Positions 42,678 through 51,696 of a stretch of 64,000 nucleotides of DNA are shown here, piece after piece. The stretch is from positions 248,001-312,000 of the forward strand of contig NZ_WMIC01000001.1 of NCBI RefSeq assembly GCF_009711135.1. Reading direction: 5' to 3'. The position numbers and the translations under genes are program-made. The notes under the pieces were generated by a model that searched no databases, was not told the origin of the DNA, and saw only the letters and a program-made list of their open reading frames with translations. Each line of letters opens with the position of its first letter. Position 1 is the first letter of the stretch. This stretch comes from Flavobacterium sp. LC2016-01 (GTDB lineage: Bacteria > Bacteroidota > Bacteroidia > Flavobacteriales > Flavobacteriaceae).

Positions 42678-45011
42678 ATGAATAGAATAAACTGCAAAAG
42701 TCTTCTTTTCGGATTTTCTTTTTTGATGCTTGGTACGATTTCAAATGCACAAAAAAAAGCTCCTGAAAAACGAAATTTAATTCAATATGTTGATCCAATG
42801 ATTGGAACAGCCAAAATGGGGCACACTTATCCTGGAGCGACAGTACCATTTGGAAGTGTTCAGCTGAGTCCAGAAACAGATACCATTGCTTACGGCTTAA
42901 ACGGTAAATACAACGGTGAAGTTTATAAATATTGTGCAGGTTATCAATATGAAGATAAAACGATTGTAGGTTTCAGCCACACGCATTTCAGCGGAACAGG
43001 CCATTCCGATTTAGGAGATTTTTTAATCATGCCAACAACTGGGAAACTACAGTTAAATCCAGGAATGGCTTCAAAACCTCTGTCAGGCTATAGATCTGCG
43101 TTTTCGCATACAACAGAAAAAGCAGAACCGGCCTATTACAGCGTTTTTTTAGAAGATCATAAAATTAAAGCCGAATTGACTGCTACAACCAGAGTCGGCA
43201 TGCATCAATATACTTTTCCAAAATCAGATGAAGCGCATATAATCCTCGATTTAACTTCCGGGATTTATAATTACGATAAGAAAAACGTTTGGACATTTGT
43301 TCGTGTTGAAAACGATACTTTAATTACGGGTTACCGCCAAACAAATGGCTGGGCAAGAACCAGAACGGTTTATTTTGCAATGTCTTTCAGCAAACCCATA
43401 AAAAGCTACGGGCAGGCAGCACAGGAAAAAAGCGTTTACAGAGGTTTTTGGGGACGATTTGACCAGACGAAAAATTTCCCAGAAATGGCAGGTCAAAATC
43501 TGAAATTATTTTTTGATTTTAATACGAATGAAGGCGAGAAAATCAAAATCAAAATGGCTTTATCGCCGGTAAGTTCGGCTGGAGCGTTAGTAAATATGAA
43601 AAAAGAAGTTCCAGGCTGGGATTTCGAAAAAGTAAAAAAACAGAGTCAGGAAGTTTGGAACAATGAGCTGAATAAAATTCAGATAGAAGCCATTCAAAAA
43701 GAAGATTATGTGAATTTTTATACAGCGATGTATCATGCCTTTTTAGGACCAACAGAATATATGGACCTTGACGGGAATTACAAAGGCTTGGATATGAATG
43801 TTCACAAAGCCGAAAATTTTAAAAACTATACAAGTTATTCTTTATGGGACACTTATAGAGCTTTGCATCCATTCTTTAATATTATACAGCCTACACGAAA
43901 TGCAGATATGGTCAGTTCTATGCTGGCGCATTCAGATCAAAGTGTTCACAAAATGCTGCCAATTTGGTCGCATTATGCAAATGAAAACTGGTGTATGATT
44001 GGCTATCATTCGGTTTCAGTGGTTGCAGATGCTATTGTGAAAGGAAATGTGAATTTTGATGCGGAAAAGGCGCTTCAGGCTTGTGTTAATACAGCAAAAG
44101 TACCTTATTATGACGGATTGGAATATTATATGAAAATGGGTTATGTTCCTGAAGACAAAAATGGGGCTTCTGTTTCTAAAACATTAGAATATGCTTATGA
44201 TGACTGGGCGATTGCACAGGCTGCGAAGAAATTAGGCAAAACAGCCATTTATAATGAATTCATCGAGAGATCTAAAAATTATAAAAACGTTTATGATGAG
44301 AAAACTGGATTCATGCGTCCTAAATTAAATGACGGAACTTTCAAGAAAGAATTTGATCCGCTGGATACACACGGACAAGGTTTTATTGAAGGGAATTCTT
44401 GGAATTACAGTTTGTATGTACCGCAAGATCCTGCTGATATGATTAAAATGATGGGAGGAAATGATAAATTCAAAGTCCGTTTAGATTCATTATTCAACAT
44501 GCATTTACCGGATAAATATTTCGAAAATACGGAAGATATTACAAGAGACGGAATCATTGGAAATTATGTGCACGGAAATGAACCTTCTCATCACGTGGTT
44601 TATTTGTACAATTGGACAGATTCGCCATGGAAAGCGCAAGATAAGATTCGAATGATTTTGAAAAAAATGTACCGAAATGGAGCAGACGGTTTAGGCGGAA
44701 ATGACGATTTCGGACAAATGAGCGCATGGTATATTTTCAGCAGTTTAGGGTTTTATCCTGTTGCGCCGGGTTCTAATGAATATGCATTGGGAAGTCCGTT
44801 GGTTAAAAATGCGGTTTTTAATTTAGAAAACGGAAAAAACTTCGAAGTTGAAACAATAAATCAATCGGATAAAAATATGTTTGTAAGCAAAGTTTTGTTG
44901 AATGGGAAAGAATTAAATAGACCTTTCTTAAAACATTCAGACGTAATGAATGGCGGGAAAATCACATTTTATATGAGTGCAAAACCAAACAAAAAGAGTT
45001 ATCAAAATTAA
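42678..45011 (+). CDS. GH92-family glycosidase (alpha-1,2-mannosidase type)
   Basis: 777 residues, the usual GH92 length. Signal peptide (to about ISNAQ), then the N-terminal hallmark LIQYVDPMIGTAKMGHTYPGATVPFGSVQLSPETD, a central GFSHTHFSGTGHSDLGDFL, the YTSYSLWDTYRALHPFFNI segment, and C-terminal NEPSHHVVYLYNW plus NDDFGQMSAWYIFSSLGFYPVAPG with the catalytic acid/base Glu/Asp of the (alpha/alpha)6 barrel. These Ca-dependent exo-mannosidases trim fungal or host N-glycans. No SusC/D genes adjoin, so it is a stand-alone enzyme, secreted or periplasmic. Confidence 0.93.
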   Translation: MNRINCKSLLFGFSFLMLGTISNAQKKAPEKRNLIQYVDPMIGTAKMGHTYPGATVPFGSVQLSPETDTIAYGLNGKYNGEVYKYCAGYQYEDKTIVGFSHTHFSGTGHSDLGDFLIMPTTGKLQLNPGMASKPLSGYRSAFSHTTEKAEPAYYSVFLEDHKIKAELTATTRVGMHQYTFPKSDEAHIILDLTSGIYNYDKKNVWTFVRVENDTLITGYRQTNGWARTRTVYFAMSFSKPIKSYGQAAQEKSVYRGFWGRFDQTKNFPEMAGQNLKLFFDFNTNEGEKIKIKMALSPVSSAGALVNMKKEVPGWDFEKVKKQSQEVWNNELNKIQIEAIQKEDYVNFYTAMYHAFLGPTEYMDLDGNYKGLDMNVHKAENFKNYTSYSLWDTYRALHPFFNIIQPTRNADMVSSMLAHSDQSVHKMLPIWSHYANENWCMIGYHSVSVVADAIVKGNVNFDAEKALQACVNTAKVPYYDGLEYYMKMGYVPEDKNGASVSKTLEYAYDDWAIAQAAKKLGKTAIYNEFIERSKNYKNVYDEKTGFMRPKLNDGTFKKEFDPLDTHGQGFIEGNSWNYSLYVPQDPADMIKMMGGNDKFKVRLDSLFNMHLPDKYFENTEDITRDGIIGNYVHGNEPSHHVVYLYNWTDSPWKAQDKIRMILKKMYRNGADGLGGNDDFGQMSAWYIFSSLGFYPVAPGSNEYALGSPLVKNAVFNLENGKNFEVETINQSDKNMFVSKVLLNGKELNRPFLKHSDVMNGGKITFYMSAKPNKKSYQN

Positions 45012-45026
45012 GATGGTTTATTCTAT

Positions 45027-45105
45027 TGTCACCCTGAGCGAAGTCGAAGGGCTTCTTGTAACGAAAAGAGCTTCTCCCGAGGCTTCGACTTCGCTCAGCC
45101 TGACA
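45027..45105. repeat. Inverted repeat, family A (copy 3)
   Basis: TGTCACCCTGAGCGAAGTCG ... CGACTTCGCTCAGCCTGACA, with a centre different from the copies at 5307 and 5426. Confidence 0.85.
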
Positions 45106-45220
45106 TAAAAGGCAACTCAGCTAGACAAAGCAATATTAAAATTCGAGAAAATTTGTGTAATTCGTGACGAAACAACAAAAAACTTCACGAAATTTGCATT
45201 TCAAATAAAGACAGATAAAT

Positions 45221-45664
45221 ATGAAAATAAATCTAAAATCAGGAATCGATAAATTGCTTTTCGGAATGAAACAAAACGACGTTACTGCCGTTTTTGGAAA
45301 ACCTGATAAAAACTATAAAGACGAAGATGACAACGTGATTTTTGTATATAATTCACACAAAATCAGATTGACATTTTATGAAGAAGAAGATTTGAAATTA
45401 GGCTATCTTGTAGCTTCAAGCAATGATTTAGAAGTTTTCGGATTCAAAATAATCGGCAGAAAAATTGCTGATGTAAAGAAAGATTTCGCTGCAAAAGGAA
45501 TTACAAAATACAATCAGGAGACTTTTGATACTTTCGAAAATTACTTCAATGAAGACAATTGGTTCATTCTTCAAACAGAATTTGATGAAGTAGTAAAATT
45601 TGAAATTGGCGCAATCATTAATAGTAAAGATGAATTTGACTGGAAATTTCCAGTGAAGAAATAA
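45221..45664 (+). CDS. Small hypothetical protein, possibly BamE/SmpA-like fold
   Basis: 147 residues without signal peptide. KINLKSGIDKLLFGMKQNDVTAVFGKPD, YNSHKIRLTFYEEE, then a second similar half (FGFKIIGRKIADVKKDFAAKGITKYNQ). Two repeats of an 'x-G-M-x-x-x-D-V-x-x-x-F-G-x-P' type motif recall SmpA/OmlA (BamE) folds. The assignment is weak. A bidirectional terminator follows; function unknown. Confidence 0.5.
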   Translation: MKINLKSGIDKLLFGMKQNDVTAVFGKPDKNYKDEDDNVIFVYNSHKIRLTFYEEEDLKLGYLVASSNDLEVFGFKIIGRKIADVKKDFAAKGITKYNQETFDTFENYFNEDNWFILQTEFDEVVKFEIGAIINSKDEFDWKFPVKK

Positions 45665-45670
45665 ACTTAT

Positions 45671-45702
45671 AAAAAAACCGACAATCACTTGTCGGTTTTT
45701 TT
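45671..45702. terminator. Bidirectional terminator
   Basis: AAAAAAACCGACA / TGTCGGTTTTTTT between convergent genes. Confidence 0.85.
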
Positions 45703-45718
45703 ATAAGCTTAAAAGAAA

Positions 45719-47578
45719 TTATCCTTTTAACCATGCATTTTTAAGTTTGTCTTTTGAAGCATCTGTAGCTTTAAAAGTTTCTGATTCTTCATAAGGAAGT
45801 TTTACTGTTCCTTTAATAGTTTCTTCTTTTCCTGCACGTTTAATTTTTACTGTAATTGGATCGTTTTCTTTCCAATTTTCACTTTCTCCAATTAATTCGT
45901 AAATATTTACAAGAGAATAAGGCTTGTCGTTTATTGCAACAAGAACATCTCCACCTTTTAGATTAAGGTTTTTGAAAAAATTATTCGGCTCAATATCAGA
46001 ACGAACAGCAATTTCTTTAGTTTGTTTATCAACAGAAATATAAGGAGTCTGACCTTTAAGGAAAATTGGACTAGCTTTTTTCTCCGTTGCTTTTGTTACA
46101 CCTACTTTTGCTAAGTAAACATCGTAAGGAATTGGCGTAGTTCCTGCAACATATTTAGTTAAGAATTCTCCAACTTCTGGATAAGTCAATTGAGTGATTT
46201 TTGCAAAAAGCTCTTCATCATTAAAAGGTTTTTCGATTCCGTATTCATTTGATAATTTATGCATTAAATCAAGAATTCCTCTCTCTCCATTACTTTTTTC
46301 TCTAATGATAATGTCGATACACATACCAATTAAGGCACCTTTTTGATATACATTCAAGTATTGGTCTTTATAAGGTTCCTGCAGTACGTTTTTGCTCATT
46401 ACCGTAAATGACATTGTATCATTTAAATGTTTAGCCTGTTCGATTTTGTCAGCAATACGAGTATAAAATTCTGCTTCGTCGATCAAACCTTGATTGATTT
46501 GGAAAAGATTTGCAAAATATTCCGTTACACCTTCATACATCCATAAATGTTCTGACATTTTTGGTGCATTGTAATCAAAAAACTGAATTTCTTTTGAGTG
46601 AATTGTCAATGGTGTTACAATGTGGAAAAACTCGTGCGAAACCACATCTTTCATTGATTCTACCAATTTTTCCTTAGGCATTGATTCTGGCAATACAACT
46701 GTTGTAGCTGTAGGATGTTCTAAAGCTCCAAAACCGTGAGCATCATCTTTTGCTAAGCTCGATAAATACAGTAAAACAGTATATTTTTTAGTTGAATTGA
46801 TTTTCCCTAAAAAGTTTTTCTGCGCCGTCATCATCGTTTTCATTTCCGGAGTAATGCTTTCTGCAGTAAATTTCCCTGTTGGAGAATAAACAGCAATTAA
46901 AATATCCATTCCGTTCACGTTGAATGTCGTGTAATCTGGTTTCGAATACATAATTGGATTTTCAACCAAAACAGCATAACGAGGCGTTACAAAAACATCG
47001 CTTGTTTTGCTTGCATCTTCATCTGTCATCGAAGTTGCTCCCCAAAGTGTTTCAGGATGTGTAATTGTAACTTTATAAGGAACATCTAGCTTATCTTGAA
47101 AATATCCAACAAAACCGTGTGTATTAACCATGAAGTTTACTCCGGCGTTAATATTTGTTCCCGCTGGTGAGAATACATCATCGTTTCCAAAACCAGTTCC
47201 TTTTTCAGTATCAAAAGTATCGCCAACTAAATAAGTGATTTTTTTAAGTGTTTTTGCATTCGAAATGGACCAAGAGTTATCGTCAATTCTTTTTACGGTT
47301 AATTCATTTCCTTTGGCATCAAAAGCTTTAAAACCATCAGAATATTTACCATAATTATCTGTAGAATAAGTTCCAGGAACTGTTTTTGGAATGCTATAAA
47401 TAATTTCATCTGTTTTGATTGCTGGAGGCGTTACCGTTACCAAGACTTTATCGTCTTTTACATCAACAAGATTAATGTTGACATCAACGGTTTTGCTTTT
47501 CGCATCTCCTGATGTACTGCCCGTTTTACAGCTCCATAATGTTACAGCAAGAGCTAGTGTGTAGATTATTTTTTTCAT
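45719..47578 (-). CDS. M61-family metallopeptidase lipoprotein
   Basis: 619 residues. Lipobox LWSCKTGS (Cys about residue 17). The N-terminal beta domain carries YSIPKTVPGTYSTDNYGKY (M61 N-domain). The zinc site is SHEFFHIVTPLTIHS, with a downstream Glu in MYEGVTEYFANLFQ, and a PDZ-like domain sits at the C-terminus (LKGGDVLVAINDKPYS). M61 includes glycyl aminopeptidases; here the enzyme is anchored to an envelope membrane, probably periplasmic or surface-facing. Single gene. Confidence 0.93.
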   Translation of the reverse strand: MKKIIYTLALAVTLWSCKTGSTSGDAKSKTVDVNINLVDVKDDKVLVTVTPPAIKTDEIIYSIPKTVPGTYSTDNYGKYSDGFKAFDAKGNELTVKRIDDNSWSISNAKTLKKITYLVGDTFDTEKGTGFGNDDVFSPAGTNINAGVNFMVNTHGFVGYFQDKLDVPYKVTITHPETLWGATSMTDEDASKTSDVFVTPRYAVLVENPIMYSKPDYTTFNVNGMDILIAVYSPTGKFTAESITPEMKTMMTAQKNFLGKINSTKKYTVLLYLSSLAKDDAHGFGALEHPTATTVVLPESMPKEKLVESMKDVVSHEFFHIVTPLTIHSKEIQFFDYNAPKMSEHLWMYEGVTEYFANLFQINQGLIDEAEFYTRIADKIEQAKHLNDTMSFTVMSKNVLQEPYKDQYLNVYQKGALIGMCIDIIIREKSNGERGILDLMHKLSNEYGIEKPFNDEELFAKITQLTYPEVGEFLTKYVAGTTPIPYDVYLAKVGVTKATEKKASPIFLKGQTPYISVDKQTKEIAVRSDIEPNNFFKNLNLKGGDVLVAINDKPYSLVNIYELIGESENWKENDPITVKIKRAGKEETIKGTVKLPYEESETFKATDASKDKLKNAWLKG

Positions 47579-47648
47579 TTGTTCGCGTTTAGTTTTGTGT
47601 ATTTGACTTATAAATTATCAAATTGTTACACACTTTATATAAATATAA

Positions 47649-47676
47649 AAAAAACTCCTGAATTTCAGGAGTTTTC
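47649..47676 (-). terminator. Terminator of the DUF2805 gene
   Basis: AAAACTCCTGAA / TTCAGGAGTTTT with As on the plus side (Ts in minus RNA). Confidence 0.75.
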
Positions 47677-47678
47677 TT

Positions 47679-47957
47679 TTAGTCTAGTTTGTTTTTTATG
47701 TAATATTTACCGTCCAAATCTTCATCAAAGTCATCTATTTTGACAGGTTTTGGCTTAGGTTTATTTGCAATTGCCTTCTTTTTCCACATTTCAAATTTTT
47801 CTACAGGCATCTTCTTTTTCATGATTTCCAGAACTTCCTTTTCTGCTAATCCAAATTCTTTTTTTATAATTTCAAATGGATTTTTTTCTTCTAAAGCTAA
47901 AGAAACAAGTCTTTCAGTTTGTTCCCAATTCAATTCTTTGCGGTTACTCTTTTTCAT
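47679..47957 (-). CDS. DUF2805 (TIGR03643-family) small protein
   Basis: 92 residues: WEQTERLVSLALEEKNPFEIIKKEFGLAEKEVLEIMKKKMPVEKFEMWKKK is the signature of TIGR03643/DUF2805, a short helix-turn-helix-like protein common in marine and soil Bacteroidota and Proteobacteria. The tail is acidic (DDFDEDLDGKYY). Role unknown, possibly DNA binding. It has its own terminator. Confidence 0.85.
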   Translation of the reverse strand: MKKSNRKELNWEQTERLVSLALEEKNPFEIIKKEFGLAEKEVLEIMKKKMPVEKFEMWKKKAIANKPKPKPVKIDDFDEDLDGKYYIKNKLD

Positions 47958-48076
47958 CTCGTGAAAATTAATTCAAAATAGAGGTTAATGATTAATAGAT
48001 TGATTTTCATTTTATATATCAATATTAATAAAAAAAATAATTAGTTGGTACGCAGAACTATATTTTTTTATTGATT

Positions 48077-48904
48077 TTAACTGTTTTTTGCAGATCTTGA
48101 TTTTTGAAACGGAATTTGCAATAAATTTCTCAATTTGTTATGTTCTTCAGGCTCTGGGTGCGTATCTACTCCGTAAATTATCTGATCTTTTGGCAAAGTG
48201 GTAAAAGTGCTGAAAAGCCGGTCCCAAACTGAAAAAATATTTCCATAATTACTGTCTGTATAAGGCAACATATAATGATGATGAACCTTATGCATATTTG
48301 GTGAAACAATAAAATAACTTATGAAAACATCTAACTTATTGGGCAGTGAAATATTTGCATGATTGAATTGTGAAGTTATTACCGATAATGATTGGTAAAG
48401 AAAAACCATCCACATTGGGCTTCCTACAATTAAAACGCCCAAAGTTGTAAATACAAATCGGATTACGCTTTCACCTGGATGATGTCTGTTGGCGGTCGTT
48501 GTGTCAATCCAAGTATCGGTGTGATGAATCAGGTGAAAACGCCATAAAAATTTTACTTTATGCTGTACTAAATGAGCTAAATAGGCACCGATTAAATCAA
48601 GTAAAAGCAAACCGATTATAGCATTCAGCCAAAGCGGCATTTTTGGCAGCCATTGCAAAATTCCAAAATGATTTTCAGTTGTCCAGGCTGCAGTTTTAAT
48701 TAAGATAAAAGCCAGAATGAAATTGACAATAATAGTGGTAACAGTAAAAAAAATATTAATTCCTGCGTGATGCCATTTTTTATACTGCATTTGGAAAAGT
48801 GGAAATGCATTTTCGATCAGCCAAAAAATAGTTATTCCTCCAATCAAAATTAAACTTCGATGCGAAGAAGGAATAGTACTGAAATAAGCAATAATGTCAT
48901 TCAT
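48077..48904 (-). CDS. Sterol desaturase / fatty-acid hydroxylase family membrane protein
   Basis: 275 residues with four or more membrane segments and the eight-His di-iron signature spread over HLVQH, LIHH, RHHPG and HKVHHH. Family members hydroxylate or desaturate lipids (sterols, alkylglycerols, ornithine lipids). In Flavobacteriia a sphingolipid or ornithine-lipid hydroxylase is possible, but the substrate cannot be told. Acts in the inner membrane. Single gene. Confidence 0.9.
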   Translation of the reverse strand: MNDIIAYFSTIPSSHRSLILIGGITIFWLIENAFPLFQMQYKKWHHAGINIFFTVTTIIVNFILAFILIKTAAWTTENHFGILQWLPKMPLWLNAIIGLLLLDLIGAYLAHLVQHKVKFLWRFHLIHHTDTWIDTTTANRHHPGESVIRFVFTTLGVLIVGSPMWMVFLYQSLSVITSQFNHANISLPNKLDVFISYFIVSPNMHKVHHHYMLPYTDSNYGNIFSVWDRLFSTFTTLPKDQIIYGVDTHPEPEEHNKLRNLLQIPFQKSRSAKNS

Positions 48905-49029
48905 AATTCTCTAATGTATTTTTTCAAATGTAATAAAATTGATGAAATAATAACATTAATTTTAAGAAATGTAAATTTTTATAATCACTTTAGTATTTAT
49001 TGCTTAATGAAGAAAAAGTAGTGACAAAA

Positions 49030-49068
49030 AAAGAGAAAAAAGGCCAATAAGACATCTTTTTTCTCTTT
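49030..49068 (-). terminator. Terminator of the YeaQ-like gene
   Basis: AAAGAGAAAAAAG / CTTTTTTCTCTTT followed by Ts on the minus strand. Confidence 0.7.
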
Positions 49069-49109
49069 ATATGATATTAGGTTAACTAATTTATTTTGAT
49101 GCTTTTGGT

Positions 49110-49352
49110 TTAAGCTTTTTTAACGAGGCTGATGATAAATAGTAAAACCCAAGCACCGCCAACAGCAATCAAGATTTGCCAAAGAAGTCCGCCTCCGCCA
49201 ATACCAAGTTTTCCGGCAATCCAGCCACCAATGATACCGCCAATAATTCCAACGATAATGTTGCCAATTAGACCAAAGCCAGCACCTTTCCAAATTTGAC
49301 CTGCCAACCATCCAGAAATTGCTCCTATAAGTAAGAAATATAAAAATTCCAT
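49110..49352 (-). CDS. GlsB/YeaQ/YmgE-family stress membrane protein
   Basis: 80 residues in three Gly-rich membrane segments: LYFLLIGAISGWLAGQIWKGAGFGLIGN, IVGIIGGIIGGWIAG and LLWQILIAVGGAWVLLF. This is the transglycosylase-associated-protein family (YeaQ/YmgE/GlsB), stress-linked and of unknown mechanism. It begins 41 bases after the aquaporin gene stop on the same strand, so they may share a transcript. Confidence 0.92.
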   Translation of the reverse strand: MEFLYFLLIGAISGWLAGQIWKGAGFGLIGNIIVGIIGGIIGGWIAGKLGIGGGGLLWQILIAVGGAWVLLFIISLVKKA

Positions 49353-49393
49353 AGTTTTAATTTTTTTAGTTTGTATTTGATTTGTTTTTTAGC

Positions 49394-50101
49394 TTATGCT
49401 TCATCATGATTTTGCAGTAAAGTTTTGTAGATAAATCCTGCTACAATGGCGCCTAAAATAGGAGCGACCCAAAACAACCAAACCTGAGATAATGGTTCAC
49501 CGCCAGTAAAAATAGCCTGAGACAAAGATCTTGCTGGATTTACAGAAGTATTTGTAATTGGAATACTGATCAAGTGAATTAAAGTTAAAGCTAAACCAAT
49601 TGCAAGACCAGCGAATCTTCCGTTTGCAAATTTATCTGTAGCTCCCAAAATAACCAAAAGGAAAAACAATGTCAATACAAACTCAGCTATAAAAGCAGAT
49701 TGCAGTGAATAACCCTCAGGAGAAAAAGCACCAAAACCATTTGATGCAAATGCACCTGCTTTAGTGTTATCAATTACAAAACCAGCTTTTCCTGAAGCAA
49801 TGGTGTACAAAGTTCCCGCAGCCGCGATTGCTCCAATACACTGAGCGATAATATAAGGAATAAGGTCTTTTGCTGAAAATCTTCCGCCAGCCCATAATCC
49901 AAACGAAACGGCCGGATTAAAATGTCCGCCAGAGATGTGTCCAACAGCATAAGCCATTGTCAAAACTGTTAAACCAAAAGCTAAAGCTACACCAGCAAAT
50001 CCAATTCCTAAATCAGGAATTCCTGCCGCAAAAATAGCGCTTCCGCAACCTCCAAAAACTAACCAAAAAGTTCCAAAAAACTCTGCAAATAATTTTTTCA
50101 T
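49394..50101 (-). CDS. aqpZ: Aquaporin Z
   Basis: 235 residues with six membrane spans and both half-helix NPA motifs: [11 protein letters not shown] and [10 protein letters not shown]. The selectivity filter shows His and Arg positions of a water channel rather than a glycerol channel, and the opening [18 protein letters not shown] is typical AqpZ. Allows osmotic water flow across the inner membrane. Followed by the YeaQ-like gene and preceded by a DoxX gene: a set of small membrane and osmotic/stress genes. Confidence 0.95.
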   Translation of the reverse strand: MKKLFAEFFGTFWLVFGGCGSAIFAAGIPDLGIGFAGVALAFGLTVLTMAYAVGHISGGHFNPAVSFGLWAGGRFSAKDLIPYIIAQCIGAIAAAGTLYTIASGKAGFVIDNTKAGAFASNGFGAFSPEGYSLQSAFIAEFVLTLFFLLVILGATDKFANGRFAGLAIGLALTLIHLISIPITNTSVNPARSLSQAIFTGGEPLSQVWLFWVAPILGAIVAGFIYKTLLQNHDEA

Positions 50102-50135
50102 AATTAAGTAATTTTAAATTAATAGATTCCGATTG

Positions 50136-50492
50136 TTAAAGGGTATATTGGTATGCCCAAAAAATCAAAACAATTTGTAAGGGCAAACGTACAAATAAAA
50201 TCCATTTTGGTAAATTAAAACTTGCTTTTTTATTTTGATACATGTACAAATTGGCGGGAAATATTGCAATTAACAATGCAATAATTCCCCATGCGGCAAA
50301 ACTTTTTGTAAAAGGAAGCAATAGGAGGCAGCCCAATATAATTTCGGCAGCTCCACTTAAATTATTTATTAATTTGGGGTTTTTAAAAACATGCGGAATG
50401 ATTCTGATGTACATTCCGGGTTTTATAAAATGATTGATACCAGCAAGTATATATAAAAAAGCCATTAAATATAAATGCCAAGATTGTTTCAT
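50136..50492 (-). CDS. DoxX-family membrane protein
   Basis: 118 residues with four membrane segments. AFLYILAGINHFIKPGMYIRIIP, LSGAAEIILGCLLLLP and LIAIFPANLYMYQNKK are typical of small DoxX/DoxD-like proteins. The family is poorly characterised, with some members redox-linked. Possibly cotranscribed with aqpZ, 34 bases downstream. Confidence 0.85.
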   Translation of the reverse strand: MKQSWHLYLMAFLYILAGINHFIKPGMYIRIIPHVFKNPKLINNLSGAAEIILGCLLLLPFTKSFAAWGIIALLIAIFPANLYMYQNKKASFNLPKWILFVRLPLQIVLIFWAYQYTL

Positions 50493-50579
50493 GATATCTT
50501 ATTGTTTATCACGAATTTATAAAAAAATTAACAATTATTGCATTACAAGACGCTTTTTTTTAGAGGTATGCAAAATTGA

Positions 50580-51476
50580 CTATTTTTTAGCCTTAAAATT
50601 TATGTTCATAATAATAATGGCAAGAATGATCAAAACAATTCCGACCCATTGAACAAAGATTACTTTTTCATTCAAAAGTATAAAAGCCATTGTTACAGAA
50701 ACTGGAAGTTCAAGAGCAGAAACAATACTTCCTAAACCAATTCCGGTTAAAGGAAAACCTGCGTTCATAAGCATTGGCGGAATTATAGTTCCAAATAAAG
50801 ACAAAACAATTCCCCATTTCATGAAAATGGCAAGATTAAAAGTTTCTGTCTGAGTTGCTAGTGCAAAAGAAAATACAATTACAGCACCGCCCAAAAGCAT
50901 ATATAAACTGCGCTGCGCCGACGAAATTTCGGTAGCAACACGATTTGCGGTAAACATGGTTGTAGTAAAAGAAGCTGCTGCTAATAATCCCCATACAATT
51001 CCTCTCCAATCTAGTTTAAAATCAGCGTGGATAAGATTTGTAGCCAAAGCAGTTCCGATAAGGACAATAAAAACGGCAATAACTTTTTGTTTTGAAGGCA
51101 GTTTTTTTTCTAAAATCATTTCAAGAAAAACACCCATCCAAACAGTCTGCATTAATAAAACGATTCCAATTGAAACCGGAATATATTTTACAGCCAAGTA
51201 ATAAAACAAACTTGTCATTCCTAATGAGGTTCCGGCAAGCATCAAACTGAAAATGTTTTTTGATGAAGCTTTTACAACATTGTCTTTATGTTTTATTTTT
51301 TGAAATGCATTGATTATTAAAATTCCAATTATTCCTAAAACAAATTGTGAAGTGGTTACTTCTGCAGTAGTATAACCTTCTGTGTAAGCCATTTTTACAA
51401 AAGTGGCTAACATTCCGTAAGTTGTAGCTCCTAAAGCAACTAGAAAAACTCCTTTTAATACATTGTTTTGTGACAT
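50580..51476 (-). CDS. EamA-family transporter (DMT superfamily)
   Basis: 298 residues with ten membrane segments in two repeats of five (EamA x2): FLVALGATTYGMLATFVKMAY for the first, WRGIVWGLLAAASFTTTMFTAN for the second, and the loop VYFILLNE-like MAFILLNEKVIFVQWVGI. Drug/metabolite exporters export amino acids, nucleobases or drugs; the substrate is not evident. Single gene. Confidence 0.9.
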   Translation of the reverse strand: MSQNNVLKGVFLVALGATTYGMLATFVKMAYTEGYTTAEVTTSQFVLGIIGILIINAFQKIKHKDNVVKASSKNIFSLMLAGTSLGMTSLFYYLAVKYIPVSIGIVLLMQTVWMGVFLEMILEKKLPSKQKVIAVFIVLIGTALATNLIHADFKLDWRGIVWGLLAAASFTTTMFTANRVATEISSAQRSLYMLLGGAVIVFSFALATQTETFNLAIFMKWGIVLSLFGTIIPPMLMNAGFPLTGIGLGSIVSALELPVSVTMAFILLNEKVIFVQWVGIVLIILAIIIMNINFKAKK

Positions 51477-51635
51477 CTGAAATTCCTGTTTTAAAAATTA
51501 AGGCCGGCAAAGGTAAGCTATTTTGTTTATGATTTAATAGAAATAAGAAGGAAACATTGGGATTAATATTAGTGAAGTCATATTTTTTGGCTGTAAATTG
51601 TATATTTTTTAAAAAACGTCAAACCTTCTAAAATG

Positions 51636-51670
51636 AAAAAACCATCAAAACTTGCGCTTTGATGGTTTTT
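51636..51670 (-). terminator. Terminator of the nrnA-gldI-PPIase operon
   Basis: AAAAACCATCAAA / TTTGATGGTTTTT with Ts on the minus strand; 26 bases after the last PPIase stop. Confidence 0.8.
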
Positions 51671-51696
51671 ATTTTTTTATAAATCGTTCAGACTAA